The notes beneath the pieces were generated by a model. It made no database searches. It was given only the letters and a program-made list of their open reading frames with translations, and was not told the origin of the DNA. The position numbers and the translations under genes are program-made. Source: Cyanophora paradoxa (lineage: Eukaryota; Glaucocystophyceae; Cyanophorales; Cyanophoraceae). From it: a stretch of 64,000 nt of DNA. Of the stretch, positions 1-9,905 are shown piece by piece. The DNA lies in contig QPMI01000058.1 in NCBI GenBank assembly GCA_004431415.1, forward strand, positions 310,001-374,000. The letters run 5' to 3'. How positions within the stretch are numbered: position 1 is the first letter of the stretch; every line of letters begins with the position of its first letter.

Positions 1-456
1 AAAATACCACGAATTCCACGTTACGACGAATTGTAGTAGAAATAGAGCATATACGTTGGACATTGAAAATAACAGTTATACCATAATGTCTTCCACTTGT
101 TACCAGTTTAGATAACACAGCTGAGTTATGCATATCCAAATTAGATCCAATCATGTCATCTAAAATAATTACCAAACTATTACGCTTCTCATTGTTCTCG
201 ATTCGTTTCTTTTGCATACTAATGAGTTTCACTACTACATTATCATCCATTCCTCGTAGATGTTATCGGATGCGTAATATCTCTGAATTGACCAGTGAAC
301 GCAGTGGAACTAAATATAACAATCTGATCGATCTTATCCCGCAGTTCATAAAGTAGATATTTACAATACGTTGTCTTCAGATTAGAGCCCAGCAAGAAGG
401 AGTTTAGCTGTTTTTACCGGGTCGAATTCGGTAATATCGTTTAAATCTATATCCAT
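1..456 (-). pseudogene. A32-like genome-packaging ATPase of element A, truncated by the window edge and frameshifted
   Basis: The minus strand encodes the N-terminal two thirds of an FtsK/HerA-type viral packaging ATPase, which drives DNA into the capsid. Walker B is clear (LVIILDDM, about 150-175), followed by TSGRHYGITVIF and a conserved IRRN motif, which align with the intact ATPase of element B (32814-33518). The Walker A loop region (about 385-400) is out of frame: a one-base shift leaves a stop and the SGK core is not readable. A second shift lies near 270. The ATG is at 456-454. It lies downstream of the MCP gene on the same strand, as in B. The C-terminus is outside the window. The family call is firm; whether this copy is dead or partly mis-sequenced is open. 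Confidence 0.8.
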
Positions 457-592
457 TTACTGTGTGTCCGTTACAGTAATAAGATAAAAAACAAAATCAC
501 ACGCTAACCTATACGCAATTCGCAGGCTTCCTACTTTAAAGAACGAAAAGAACTTTACTTCCTTCGGTCGTTGCGCGCGGGCGAAACCGCGC

Positions 593-1818
593 TTAGAAGT
601 TAGAAACTTTCAGTGTGGAAATGTTATAGCCATTGAGAACCATGACATTGTGACGGAGCGCGTAAATATCTACCTGAACCGGCGCCGCATCAGTGCAACC
701 GGAAACAGTCAGATCCATGTACGAACTTGAAGAGTTGAAGAAATCTTGGTATCCCATGACGGAGTTGTGGAGGGAATCCTTGCCGCTCTTGCTGAGAACA
801 ATTCCGTAAACATTACCAGCCTCAAATCCATAAGAGACATTACCAACTGTAACACCCTTATAATGAGTAGGAATGTGATTAATAGCGGAGAGGAAACCGC
901 TAATTGGTTTGTTGGAAATATCGAGCGAACGGTTGTTGTGGAAGATTTGGAACTGATCAATTTTAACATCCGAAACGTGACCACAAAAGTCAGAGTGAGT
1001 GTAAGTATTGAGTTTGTTTACCTCACGTACCGTCATCAGAACACTGTGAACCAGACCAGAAACATTAGCAAGCGTCACCTCGACGGTTTCCCAGCATCGG
1101 CAGTTTTCAGCGCACGAGTCTTCTTGTGGATCACCTCAGTAATAGGGATACGAATACCGCCTTGCTCATTTGCCGTCTTTAACAGAGTCTCAGCCTCCGC
1201 AGAAGCAATATTAACGAATTGACAGATGAGGGAACAGTCTGCAATGATTGCCGATCCACCAGCAGGGACTTCGACTATTCCAACATCGCGGAAATCAACC
1301 TCAATCGTGGGCATATCCGCCAGAACGCAAAGAGGGAAATAGGCATCATCCCAGAATTGTGCGGGAATTCTTACAATGTACTCCATTGATTCATTGGTGC
1401 TGTCACGATCGATTTCCTTGAAGAAACCAAGAGAAGCATGCAGACTACCCATGGTAGAATGATCAGTATCAATAAGGGCATTCACAGTAATCCAATCACC
1501 GGGGATGATGTACTTAAACCCACCATGTACGAAGCGGATCTCATTGATGAATGAAGCGCCGCCATTGGGAAGAGTGCAAGCAACACCACCACCAGTGGTC
1601 ACTTTGAAATAAAGCGAAACGCCACTGAGGAGTTGCTTGCGTGGGAGATCGAAGTAAGCGGTCGTCTTAAACCCAAAGGTATTACCGCGTGGACGGACTT
1701 GTTCGAGGAATGGTTTGTATTTGGGGTTGGTTCCGATTTGGAGACCGGGTGATAGGTAAATTTGATCCGATCCGGGAGTTACAAGGAGTTCCTTTAAAGT
1801 TGTCCCAGCAAGCGACAT
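593..1818 (-). pseudogene. Major capsid protein (double jelly-roll) of element A, one frameshift
   Basis: This is the shell-forming hexon-like protein of a polinton-like virus. Two reading frames (1818-1075 and 1078-593) together match the intact 409-residue MCP of element B from the N-terminal TTLKELL motif to the identical C-terminal STLKVSNF. Shared blocks include PRGN, DIPRKQLL-like, IPGDW, NALID, SGLVH, the NNRSLDISNKPISGF region and GIVLSKSGKDSLHN. The only break is a one-base loss near 1080, just after ALKTADAG. Such a single indel could be a sequencing error. The fold name comes from the family; the sequence itself shows the match to B. The gene is divergent from the penton-like gene at 1871 with only about 50 bp between them. 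Confidence 0.85.
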
Positions 1819-1870
1819 GTCTTATGTTTAAAATACGAAAAGAAAATTTTAAATTACAATATTAAACAGA
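1819..1870. promoter_or_regulatory. Short divergent promoter interval between MCP and penton-like gene
   Basis: Only 52 AT-rich bases separate the two divergently oriented start codons (1818 on minus, 1871 on plus), so both promoters must lie here. The same divergent MCP/penton arrangement with a similarly short gap is present in element B (34749-34792). No distinct TATA motif can be singled out with confidence. Confidence 0.5.
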
Positions 1871-2773
1871 ATGACGCGTCATTACCTTAATATTGATTCC
1901 AGAGACCGAGATGATGGAACCCCAACAAACTTAACTTATAAACTTCCCCATGCAATCCAAAAGGTTAAAGCGTGTCGTGTTACTAATTTCGAAATGTTCA
2001 ACAACATCTACAATCTCAGCGAAAATGGAACGCTCATTACGTCTACTTTGGATGCCGCGAATGCGATTAAGACCAGAAGTAATATTATTACGAAAGGTAC
2101 ATACACAACAGATAGTTTGGTGAATCTACTAAATGCAAAACTCACCTCTCAGTCATATGGTGCAGTTGGAACTACGTATACTCGCCGTTTCCACGTAATA
2201 TACGATCCTGTTACCATATCTCTAAGGTTTATGTCGGATGTAGTGTTCAACCTACGCTTTGGTAGTAGGATCTTAGCAAACTTCCTCGGTTTCCCTGATC
2301 TTACACCTGCGAGTTCGGAAAATGGTTATGCTTCCGCTCCTCTTGATGCGCCGGTTGAGATTGGTTCAATCACTTACAACCATTATATTGATAGCGTAAT
2401 ACCACTCGATCTTCTATTTAATTCGTACATCCTTCTACATGTCGACCCCTTCAAAGGCAACTATGTAAGCAAGAACACCAGTGATGATAAAGCGCTTGCT
2501 AAAATTGAGATTGACCAAACGGTAGGTAGTCTTCTGAAATACGATTCATCGAATAACTCCATGATCTTGCATGAGCAGAACGGGGAAGTTGAAGTGGAGA
2601 CACTGAAAGTGCGTCTCACGTATTGGAATGGTGTTGAAACTGACATTACCACTGATTGGTCTATGACTCTTGAACTGATAACACAAGATGACAAGGATCT
2701 GACAAAGAAGGCATTGAAAAACGTCATAAAAGAGTTAGAAAGCGTTTACTTGCCGTTCTCCCGTAATATGTAA
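1871..2773 (+). CDS. Penton-like minor capsid protein of element A
   Basis: This is an intact 300-residue protein. It begins with the NIDSRDRDDGT motif, followed by NLTYKLP, a KTRSN motif about 75 residues in and an LLFNSYILLHVD block in the second half. All of these align with the element B protein at 34793-35668. In polinton-like viruses the gene beside the MCP with this SRDR N-terminus is the single jelly-roll vertex (penton) protein. The assignment rests on position and the family pattern, not on a visible catalytic motif. The start is the ATG at 1871, and the divergent MCP start is just 52 bp away. Confidence 0.72.
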   Translation: MTRHYLNIDSRDRDDGTPTNLTYKLPHAIQKVKACRVTNFEMFNNIYNLSENGTLITSTLDAANAIKTRSNIITKGTYTTDSLVNLLNAKLTSQSYGAVGTTYTRRFHVIYDPVTISLRFMSDVVFNLRFGSRILANFLGFPDLTPASSENGYASAPLDAPVEIGSITYNHYIDSVIPLDLLFNSYILLHVDPFKGNYVSKNTSDDKALAKIEIDQTVGSLLKYDSSNNSMILHEQNGEVEVETLKVRLTYWNGVETDITTDWSMTLELITQDDKDLTKKALKNVIKELESVYLPFSRNM

Positions 2774-2805
2774 TTTTGTAAATTATTTTTGTTGTGTTAT
2801 TTCAA

Positions 2806-3570
2806 ATGCCTCGCAAGACTCAACCTAAGAATTTCTTAGCCAAACCAGCGGTGGAAGCGGACGTTGGCGATGGTGAAATGAAAGGAAGGAATTGGTACAA
2901 GAAATCCAAGGGTGTTGCAGCGTATGGTAATGGTGACATTGATCGTGGTGTTCACAAAGATAGAAACCAATATACACAAGCATCAACAAAAGATGTGAAT
3001 GATGATAATGCCCTTGTTAATCAAGTCCCGCTTAATCGTATGCCCGGTGCAAAGCGCGGAATTAAAAAGGGTCAGTTCAAATCATCAACCACTGAGAAGG
3101 TAGCGACATCGTCGACCCTTCTTAAACTCCTCGATGGCGGTGAACGTCTATACTCAACCTATTCTGAGAAAGACCACCGCAACCGTTACTTTATTAGAGC
3201 GGTAACAGGCGGTCTAAAAACGATCACATACCAACACGCTAAAAGTCTCATTGAGGGAATCGCCGATGAGACACAAAAAGAGAAGAAGATCAAAGAGCAA
3301 CCTATAACCAAAGAGAAGGTAGAGAAGAAACCCGAAGTTACTTTTGATGTGCTACCTGATCCCATTAAGGTTGTCAAGGAATCACCGACTGAATTAATCG
3401 CTAAGACTATCGATTATCAGGAATCGAACAAAACCGATTTGCCGGTGCTTAATAAATCAATCCTGAGGGTGGCTACATCGCAATCTGACCCACTTAACTC
3501 GATTTCCAATGCGGCGCCGATGGTTTCGGGGTTCGCTAAGTTGGGCATTCGTCCAGGCTACCGTCATTAA
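2806..3570 (+). CDS. Conserved virion-type protein of unknown function (RYFI-VTG family)
   Basis: A basic, lysine-rich protein of about 254 residues from the ATG at 2806. The open frame extends slightly upstream but only from a GTG. The N-terminal half is low-complexity. The second half has two blocks shared with the element B gene at 35731-36338: a central block with RYFI, VTG, LKTI and GIA-ET motifs, and a C-terminal block with SILR, a DP pair and SGF-KLG. In both elements it follows the penton-like gene on the same strand, so a structural or assembly role is likely by position. I do not recognise a named family. The reading frame is intact. Confidence 0.6.
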   Translation: MPRKTQPKNFLAKPAVEADVGDGEMKGRNWYKKSKGVAAYGNGDIDRGVHKDRNQYTQASTKDVNDDNALVNQVPLNRMPGAKRGIKKGQFKSSTTEKVATSSTLLKLLDGGERLYSTYSEKDHRNRYFIRAVTGGLKTITYQHAKSLIEGIADETQKEKKIKEQPITKEKVEKKPEVTFDVLPDPIKVVKESPTELIAKTIDYQESNKTDLPVLNKSILRVATSQSDPLNSISNAAPMVSGFAKLGIRPGYRH

Positions 3571-3895
3571 GCGACGGCTCACGCATCATTCTCACGCTAA
3601 AATAATCTCTTTAAAGAATAGCGCTAAACATCCATTCCGAGAGTTTGCGCTCACGTTTACTTATTTTTATAAGTGGCGTTGTAGAAAAGTTGTGATATCC
3701 ATGATCACGCTTTAAAATCACCTGTTCTGCGGGGTTCATTCGTAGAAACTTGAAGGGGTGACCTTCGAATTATTTTTCCGGCATCTTCTTGTATTGATGC
3801 GCAAAAAATGACGATGTTCCTGAAAAAGGTATATACCAATAACAAAAAGGATTTAAAGATTTCTTGCTATATATCAGAAGAGGAACAAGGAGAGA
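3571..3895. promoter_or_regulatory. Non-coding stretch with candidate promoter motif CAAAAAATGACG (3802-3813)
   Basis: These 325 bases hold no convincing gene. The 12-base string CAAAAAATGACG at 3802-3813 lies 94 bp before the ATG of the small gene at 3896. The identical string recurs at 4314-4325, 72 bp before the polymerase ATG at 4386. A TATA-like CTATATAT lies near 3868. A GAAGG/CCTTC inverted pair followed by a T-rich run near 3751-3778 could end the upstream transcript. All of these roles are inferred. Confidence 0.4.
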
Positions 3896-4150
3896 ATGCC
3901 GATCAGCGAAGCCCAGAAACGCGCCATTTACCGCTACCGCAAGACCGAGAAAGGACGGGAGTATTTGAAGAAGTATAGTACCAAACTCTCCAAACAAATG
4001 ACTGAGATTTACAATTCTGATGAATGTTACCGGGCAATGAAAATCATGGAAAGTTCACAACGCCAGTACACCGCTAACGCTGTGTGCTACATCAAGTATC
4101 TGTATGGTGTTCCCTATTCTAATCGTGGACGCCCATCCATTTACTTCTAA
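3896..4150 (+). CDS. Small basic protein with C-terminal GRP (AT-hook-like) motif
   Basis: An intact 84-residue, Lys/Arg/Tyr-rich protein starting at the ATG at 3896. Its C-terminus reads NRGRPSIYF, which contains the GRP core of an AT-hook minor-groove binder. Elements B (30958-31248) and C (41958-42275) each encode a small, highly basic protein with a full N-terminal AT-hook (RKRGRPPK and RPRGRPRK) and similar Arg/Tyr spacing, next to the polymerase or integrase. I infer a common DNA-binding accessory role. Homology between the A protein and the other two is weak and the motif sits at the opposite end. Replication, packaging or transcription are all possible roles. Confidence 0.45.
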   Translation: MPISEAQKRAIYRYRKTEKGREYLKKYSTKLSKQMTEIYNSDECYRAMKIMESSQRQYTANAVCYIKYLYGVPYSNRGRPSIYF

Positions 4151-4385
4151 TCTCGTTTTTCTTGGCGCGCTTGCTCTGAGAAAGACGAAATCGCGGTAAA
4201 CGCGCTTTAAAAGATAAACACACCCATTCGAGTTATTTTTAGAGCCATCGAATGATGGTCGACCCTTTCCTTATTTTTATAATTTGCTTGACCGGTTGAT
4301 TTTCCCAATTGGTCAAAAAATGACGTCTTGCTATGAAAATCACTTAAAGAAATAATTTATTTGTATAGAATAGGAAACAAGCAAT
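4151..4385. promoter_or_regulatory. Intergenic region with hairpin (4288-4316) and second CAAAAAATGACG motif
   Basis: Nothing coding is seen. At 4288-4316 two 11-base arms (TTGACCGGTTG and CAATTGGTCAA) can pair around a 7-base loop with two mismatched or wobble positions. The hairpin runs into the motif CAAAAAATGACG (4314-4325), the second copy of the string found before the upstream gene. This could combine the terminator of the small gene with the promoter of the polymerase gene. Confidence 0.35.
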
Positions 4386-7300
4386 ATGCCGCGAGCATCG
4401 AATTTAAGGCTGAGAAAGAAGAAGCAAGAGATTGTGGCGAAGTCTATGCAAGCGTTTGTAGACGACAAGATCAACCGTGAGAAGTTTGAAGAGTTTCTTG
4501 ATGTGGTGACTTACCAGCGACCACGAGAGGACAAGTTGGATGATATCATTAGGGAAATCAATCGTTCGCTGTATCAGCGGTTTGAGCGTAAGCAACAGAA
4601 GAAGGAGGCAAAGGCGGAGAGGACGGCTAAGAATATCGAGAAGCGTGAGAAGCGCAAGCGTCGGGATCCCTTCCAAGAAATGATGGATAACCTTCGCGAG
4701 TATATCCAGAACTCACCCGGAAATATGGTAACTCTGCATGTCCGAGTTTACAAGGATATCGCACCCGATAAGATCCCGAACCTGCCCGCTAATTCCAATG
4801 TGGTTGAGGATGGCGGTATGTTCTACTTCGAGATGAAGAAGACAAGCACTAACCAACCTCTCGCGATTCAGTGTTCGAAAGAGGATCTGTTGAAGTCACT
4901 TGACAAAATCAAAAACACGTTCAATACCTTCCCAGCTCTGATGGGTGTTGAGAATATCCAAGAGTTCATGTTAGCGATCGCACAAGCGAATGTGGGCAAT
5001 CGTGATTTCCGATTCTTCGTTAAAGTTCAAAATGATATTTACGGGATATTGTCACATTCGAGCGAATCATTACCACAGACAATCAAGCGTATGTACCGAG
5101 ACAACAGCAAGCACTACGGGATTCGCAACATGCCCAATGATCATCTCCAAGTATCTGCGAACTGAGACCAACCACAAGCAAAGACATTGGGGGAACTCTT
5201 CGTACGAGGTGACAACTTCAAAGTAGGTCGCTGCGTTCCTGATGTTCTTGTTATGCACTTCGCCCAAGCGTTCCAGAAAGCCAATTCCAAAGGCAAGTAT
5301 AAATCGGTTGATTGGAGCCACAACGGTATATTCAAAATGATTCGTGGACGTGACCCAGTAGAAGGTGATGATTGGGGCTTTACATTTGAGGAAATTGTAG
5401 AAAAGGTTCTGTCAACTTACCGTATCGGGATGGTTACCATCGACAAAGACGACAAGACCGAGATACCTGAACTCACTTTCAAACCGAAAACGAGGAATAC
5501 CCACCTCACACCATCGGTCGCCTATGTGAAAATCGAAAATGGTCACTTATACCTTCTGAACGAGAATCTCAAATCTCTCACTCACTCTTTCAACGGATCG
5601 AAGTCAAACTCTGACACGAATCTTACGGTGGGGTCGCGATTCAAGATTATCAAGCAAAGAAAACATCGAGAATTTGCTGCAACTCCTGAGGATATCGTGA
5701 AGATCATCAATTCGGAGGAGATGAAGAGCCAGAGTAAAATTTCAATCTGTTACAGTGGGTTCTTGGACGATCTTCTGAAAGAGTTCATTGTGGATGTGAA
5801 CTACCAGGTTCACGCGGGATTCTCCCCAATGCGGAAGATTACACACATTCATTTCACATACGGTGAGAAGAGCATAACGGTTACCCCACCCGGTTCAGAT
5901 ACGGATGTGGAGACTGCTTATGCGGTGAAATTCAAGGACGCTGAATATCGTGAGAAATTCAAGCGGCTCAATCTGAAAATGTATCTGAGTCTTGTTAACA
6001 ATGCTAACAAGAGTACGTACAATGACCAAACTTCAACAGCGTTCCGCATTGGTTCACAGACTGCCCTGCGCGGGTTCTTTGATTTGGAGAAGGAGACCAT
6101 TGATGAGATTGGGTGGAGCGAGAATATCTACGAACACGACATGTGCAAAGCCTATCCTGCAATTATTGCAAAACAGATTGAATTCGTCCCAGTAATTAGT
6201 AAATTCGATAATTTCCAGAAGACCACGATCACTTCTGCTGAGGAAATCGAAAAGTACAACTTCTACTACGTTCAGTTGAAATCAAAGTATTTCAAACCGA
6301 TGAAAAATGCAGATGGAACGAAATACGAACTGAACATCTACGACCGTTATAAGCGCATGCTTATCGATTCACGGTACAATGTCATCCCAGGTATGGTTCT
6401 CAAAAAATACTACGAGGATCTGAAAGAGGACATTACGATTAAGGGGTTCTTCGACCATATAAATTGGTTCCAAACTATGCAGGCGACGTGATTAAGCAAA
6501 TCATGGAGAGTGACCTTGACCCAACAGACAAGAAGCAGATGCTTGTTGCTAATATTGGGCAAATAGGAAAACAGAAGAACCACAAAGTAAAGACCACGAT
6601 CTTTAACAAGCGTGACGATGCGATTGAATTCCAAAAGCAATATGGCGGAGAGGTAAACCATACGTGTTTGGTAAAGATCCAGCATCGTATGACCCAACCT
6701 GTTACGTCATCGCAGAGGAAGAAATCACAGAACCGTGCATCTACTATGTGAATCAAGTAGCAGAAAAGTATCTTACTGATGGGTTCCTACCGTTTCACAA
6801 TCTCATGTATTCTCTTATGAGAATGAATCTATACGAGAAGTGCATCGAACTCAGTAAGAAAGGACTTAATCCAGTCTCTGTTAATACTGATTGTGTCTAC
6901 ACGACCTCTTGTGATCCGATCCCTCTTGTGAGTTTCGACCGTCACAGCTACGACAACATTGGTGAATTCAGCATCAAGCATTGCCCCAATTTCACAAAGA
7001 AGTATATCGGGAACAATAAGGAGTTTAATTTCAAGCGCATTCACTACGGGAAATTGGAGCGCGAGGAGAACTTCGTGCAATTAGAGAAGTCGAATCACAT
7101 TATTTACTCGGTAGTTGATGAGTATAATACCACGGCAATTTGCGAAACTCTTGCTGCTCAGAAGCGATGGATTATATTAGGTGTCGTTCCAGGAGTGGGA
7201 AAGACCTACATTGGTGTTCAGTTTGGTAAGCGTTTCCAAAATCCCCTGTTCATTGTTCCGACAAATAAGAGGATTCGCGACATGAAGTTACAACATGGTC

Positions 7301-8466
7301 TTGCAAATGTTAAGACCATCTACGATGCTCTGCATCTAAAAGTCGACGATTCAAACATGGACGAGATTGTGGGTGGTAATGCTTCCGGATTGGTTGAGTA
7401 CGACTGCATCGTTATCGACGAAATCTGTCAATTCACAGTTCCAGAATTGGCGGCGCTTGCATACATTATGGAAGTGTTGTTCCCGGATAAGGTCTACATC
7501 GCCACAGGTGACCCACACCAAAATCCGCCCATTCAGGATATGACGGTTGACCAAAAAGAATACTACTCATACATTCTGCGTCTCCTGTTCAAGAACGAGT
7601 TAGTATTGAAGGTTAATAAGCGTCACAAGACCCATGAAGACCGTGATACTGTCGAGGAAATAAAAAAGGATCTCTTCGAGAATCGGTTGAGTGTTCCCGA
7701 TGTCATTAAAAAGTACAGGTTTGAAACGGTCGATACTTTGGGGAAAGATGACAGGGCGATAGTGTGCACCAATCGCAAGGCTGCGGAAGTCAACCTGCAA
7801 TTGCATAAATTGAACTACGGGGAAGATGTCCCGATTTTCGCGAAAGGTGTGGAGATTGTCGCAAAGCAAAGGATCGTGAAAAATGGTGTGACTATTCACA
7901 ATGGATTTACGTACACCATCAAGGCATATGACGACAAAGAGTTCGTCATCGAAGATATCGCTACAAAGGAAGTGATCACATTAGACCCACCTGCAATGAG
8001 ATATTTCTCACTTCCTTACGCTTATACCTGTCACGTGATTCAGGGTGATACAATCGATTGCAAGAGCGGTAATGTGGTGATCTATGAAGCGGGTGCGCCC
8101 TTCGTTTCTGCGGAATGGTTCTACACAGCAATCACCCGAACTACCGAGCTAAGTCGTGTGAAGATTTACCATGATGGGTATGAGTGGGCAGAACACGTTG
8201 TGAACATGAAGAAGTTCAGCGAGAGAATTGAGCAGTACAAGGAGCAAGACAAGAAGGCAAACAGACCGTTTGATGAGAAGGACTATGTCAATTGGGAGTG
8301 GTGCAAGAAACGCTACGGCAAGCAATATGGTCACTGTCTTCGTTGTTATGGAGGTATGGACTTCGATCTGAACGTAATTTCTATTGATCGAATCAATAAT
8401 GCGTTGCCCCATACTACCAAAAATTGTTTCCTGTCACATATTAGATGTAACTGCGCTGCTCAATAA
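4386..8466 (+). pseudogene. Fused family-B-type DNA polymerase, SF1 helicase and HNH nuclease of element A, interrupted
   Basis: One coding track of about 1,360 codons, broken by an in-frame TGA at 5163-5165 and by frameshifts near 6460 and 6660. The first 260 residues are a Lys/Arg-rich unknown region. Polymerase motifs follow: motif A as HDMCKAYP (about 6136), a motif B candidate KKQMLVANIGQIGK (about 6530) and motif C as VNTDCVYT (about 6880). No 3'-5' exonuclease motifs were seen. Next is a superfamily 1 helicase with Walker A GVVPGVGKT (about 7185), Walker B CIVIDE (about 7410), motif III ATGDPHQ (about 7505) and the late motifs CHVIQGDT and YTAITRT (8025-8150). The C-terminus is an HNH/endonuclease VII-like module with CLRC, SIDRINN, a His and a final C-x-CN pattern (8335-8460). 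The stop overlaps the integrase ATG as TAATG. This type is unlike the polymerase of elements B and C. Confidence 0.75.
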
Positions 8467-9517
8467 TGGATAACGTGTTATCTTACAAGAAGTATCGCCA
8501 GAAATTGATTAATGATAAAGTAAACTTTGATGAGGAAGAATTGAAAAAACGCTTTTTAAACTCAGAAGTGCATCAGATATTCAAGAAACCGAAAAAGCCT
8601 AAATCATTCCTAAGGATTGTTGCGAAACCACGTTCCTTCCAAGTAGATATTATGTATTTCAAAGGATTTCAAACTGCAAACAATGGTATTTTTAAGATGA
8701 TTAGTTTTGTTGATATTCTGAGCAGAAAGGCGTTCGTGTATCCTTTCAAAACGAACGAGAACATCCCAAGTATTCTAAATCGATTCAAACAGGACGCAGG
8801 TAAAGTTGCTGCTCTATCGGGAGATAATGAGTTTTCCAGCGCAATGTATCGCAATTGGTGTGGAGAACATGGGGTGCGATTGTATACCGATGTCGCTAAG
8901 GATGAACACATTACAGTTGGTGATAAACTCGGAATTATCGATCGATTCACCAGGACTTTCAAGCAGTATTTACGGAAGGCAATGACATCGAATGGGACAA
9001 GTAAGTGGATTGATTTAGTGACCGAAGTTCTCGCCATTTATAACAATTCACCCATAGTGCCTTGAAGAATGATTCACCAAATACAGTGTATTCTAACGAA
9101 GATAAACAACTATATATTTACCTTCGGGATACTGTTCACAATAATAACGTGAAGGGAAATGAGAGAGTCGATGTTAAACCAGGTGATACTGTTCGAGTGT
9201 TAGAAGGTAAGAAGAGTGCATTTGAAAAGGAAGGTGCGAGGTTTAGTCAAAAGGTTTATAAAGTTGGAAGGTCTGATGGGAATAGATTCAAAGTGTTGGA
9301 AGATATGGATGGGGACGAGAAGGAAGTTAAGCGACGCTTCAAGAAGCAAGAATTACAGAAAGTGAAAGTTAATGAAGTCATTAAGATTCCATCGCAAAAA
9401 CGAATAACAAGAGTAAAGAAAACGAATACAGTTAATCAAAGGTTGAAGAAAGAAGGAATCAAACCGAACCGAAGTAATGTTGTGAAAAGAAAGTATAATC
9501 TAAGAAGTCGTGCATGA
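8466..9517 (+). pseudogene. rve-type integrase of element A, one frameshift
   Basis: Retroviral-fold integrase that inserts the element into host DNA. The first frame (8466-9065) has a short basic N-terminus, then core motifs FQVDIMYF (first Asp), LSGDNEF (second Asp) and GIIDRFTRT, where the usual catalytic Glu is replaced by Asp. A one-base shift near 9050 moves into the frame ending at 9517. That part holds an SH3/chromo-like module (KPGDTVRVLEGKKSAF, about 9180) and a basic tail ending KYNLRSRA. No N-terminal HHCC zinc finger is seen. The same order and the same Asp substitution occur in the intact integrases of B and C. The start codon overlaps the upstream stop (TAATG at 8464-8468). Confidence 0.82.
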
Positions 9518-9881
9518 TTTATTTTTATTAAACTTTTGGTTAAAAGTTACTGTGAATCGTGGGAGAAGAGGCATTCTGCCGACTTAACGAAGTCACCGCG
9601 CGAAAAAAGACGAATTCTCTTTACGACGGTAAATGGTGCGGTTATCGATCGTGCAGTGGTCGTCTCACTGTGTATCGTGCGAAATCGTGCGTAATTGTGG
9701 GAGACACCGCGCATAAAAAGATGAATTGGATCGAGTGAATCGATGAAGATCGGTCGTGAAACCGAAATTATCGATCGTGACACTGAGCCTTACGGTGATT
9801 TTCGATTAGATTCGGTGCTGTTACGGTGAATCGTAAGGATCCGCGGATTTAATTGTTGGAGACACCGCGCCAAGCTGAGCT
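9518..9881. repeat. Right terminal region of element A, rich in short degenerate repeats
   Basis: Non-coding, between the integrase stop and the start of the GC-rich unit U1 at 9882. It carries degenerate repeats: CACCGCGC at about 9594, 9704 and 9864, the first two followed by an A-rich stretch and a GA-GAATT-like string, plus many GTGAATCG and ATCGATCGTG variants. By position it should be the right terminal inverted repeat of A. The partner end is outside the window, so this cannot be shown. The exact junction is placed where homology with U2 and U3 begins. Confidence 0.5.
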
Positions 9882-9905
9882 GGCGCGGCCCTAGGCACAT
9901 CAGCA

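Noticed and set aside
153-356. Plus-strand 67-residue frame at the left edge
   Set aside because: It is the shadow of the minus-strand packaging ATPase, whose Walker B and IRRN motifs are clear.
746-1222. Plus-strand 158-residue frame
   Set aside because: Antisense of the capsid protein gene, with no independent support.
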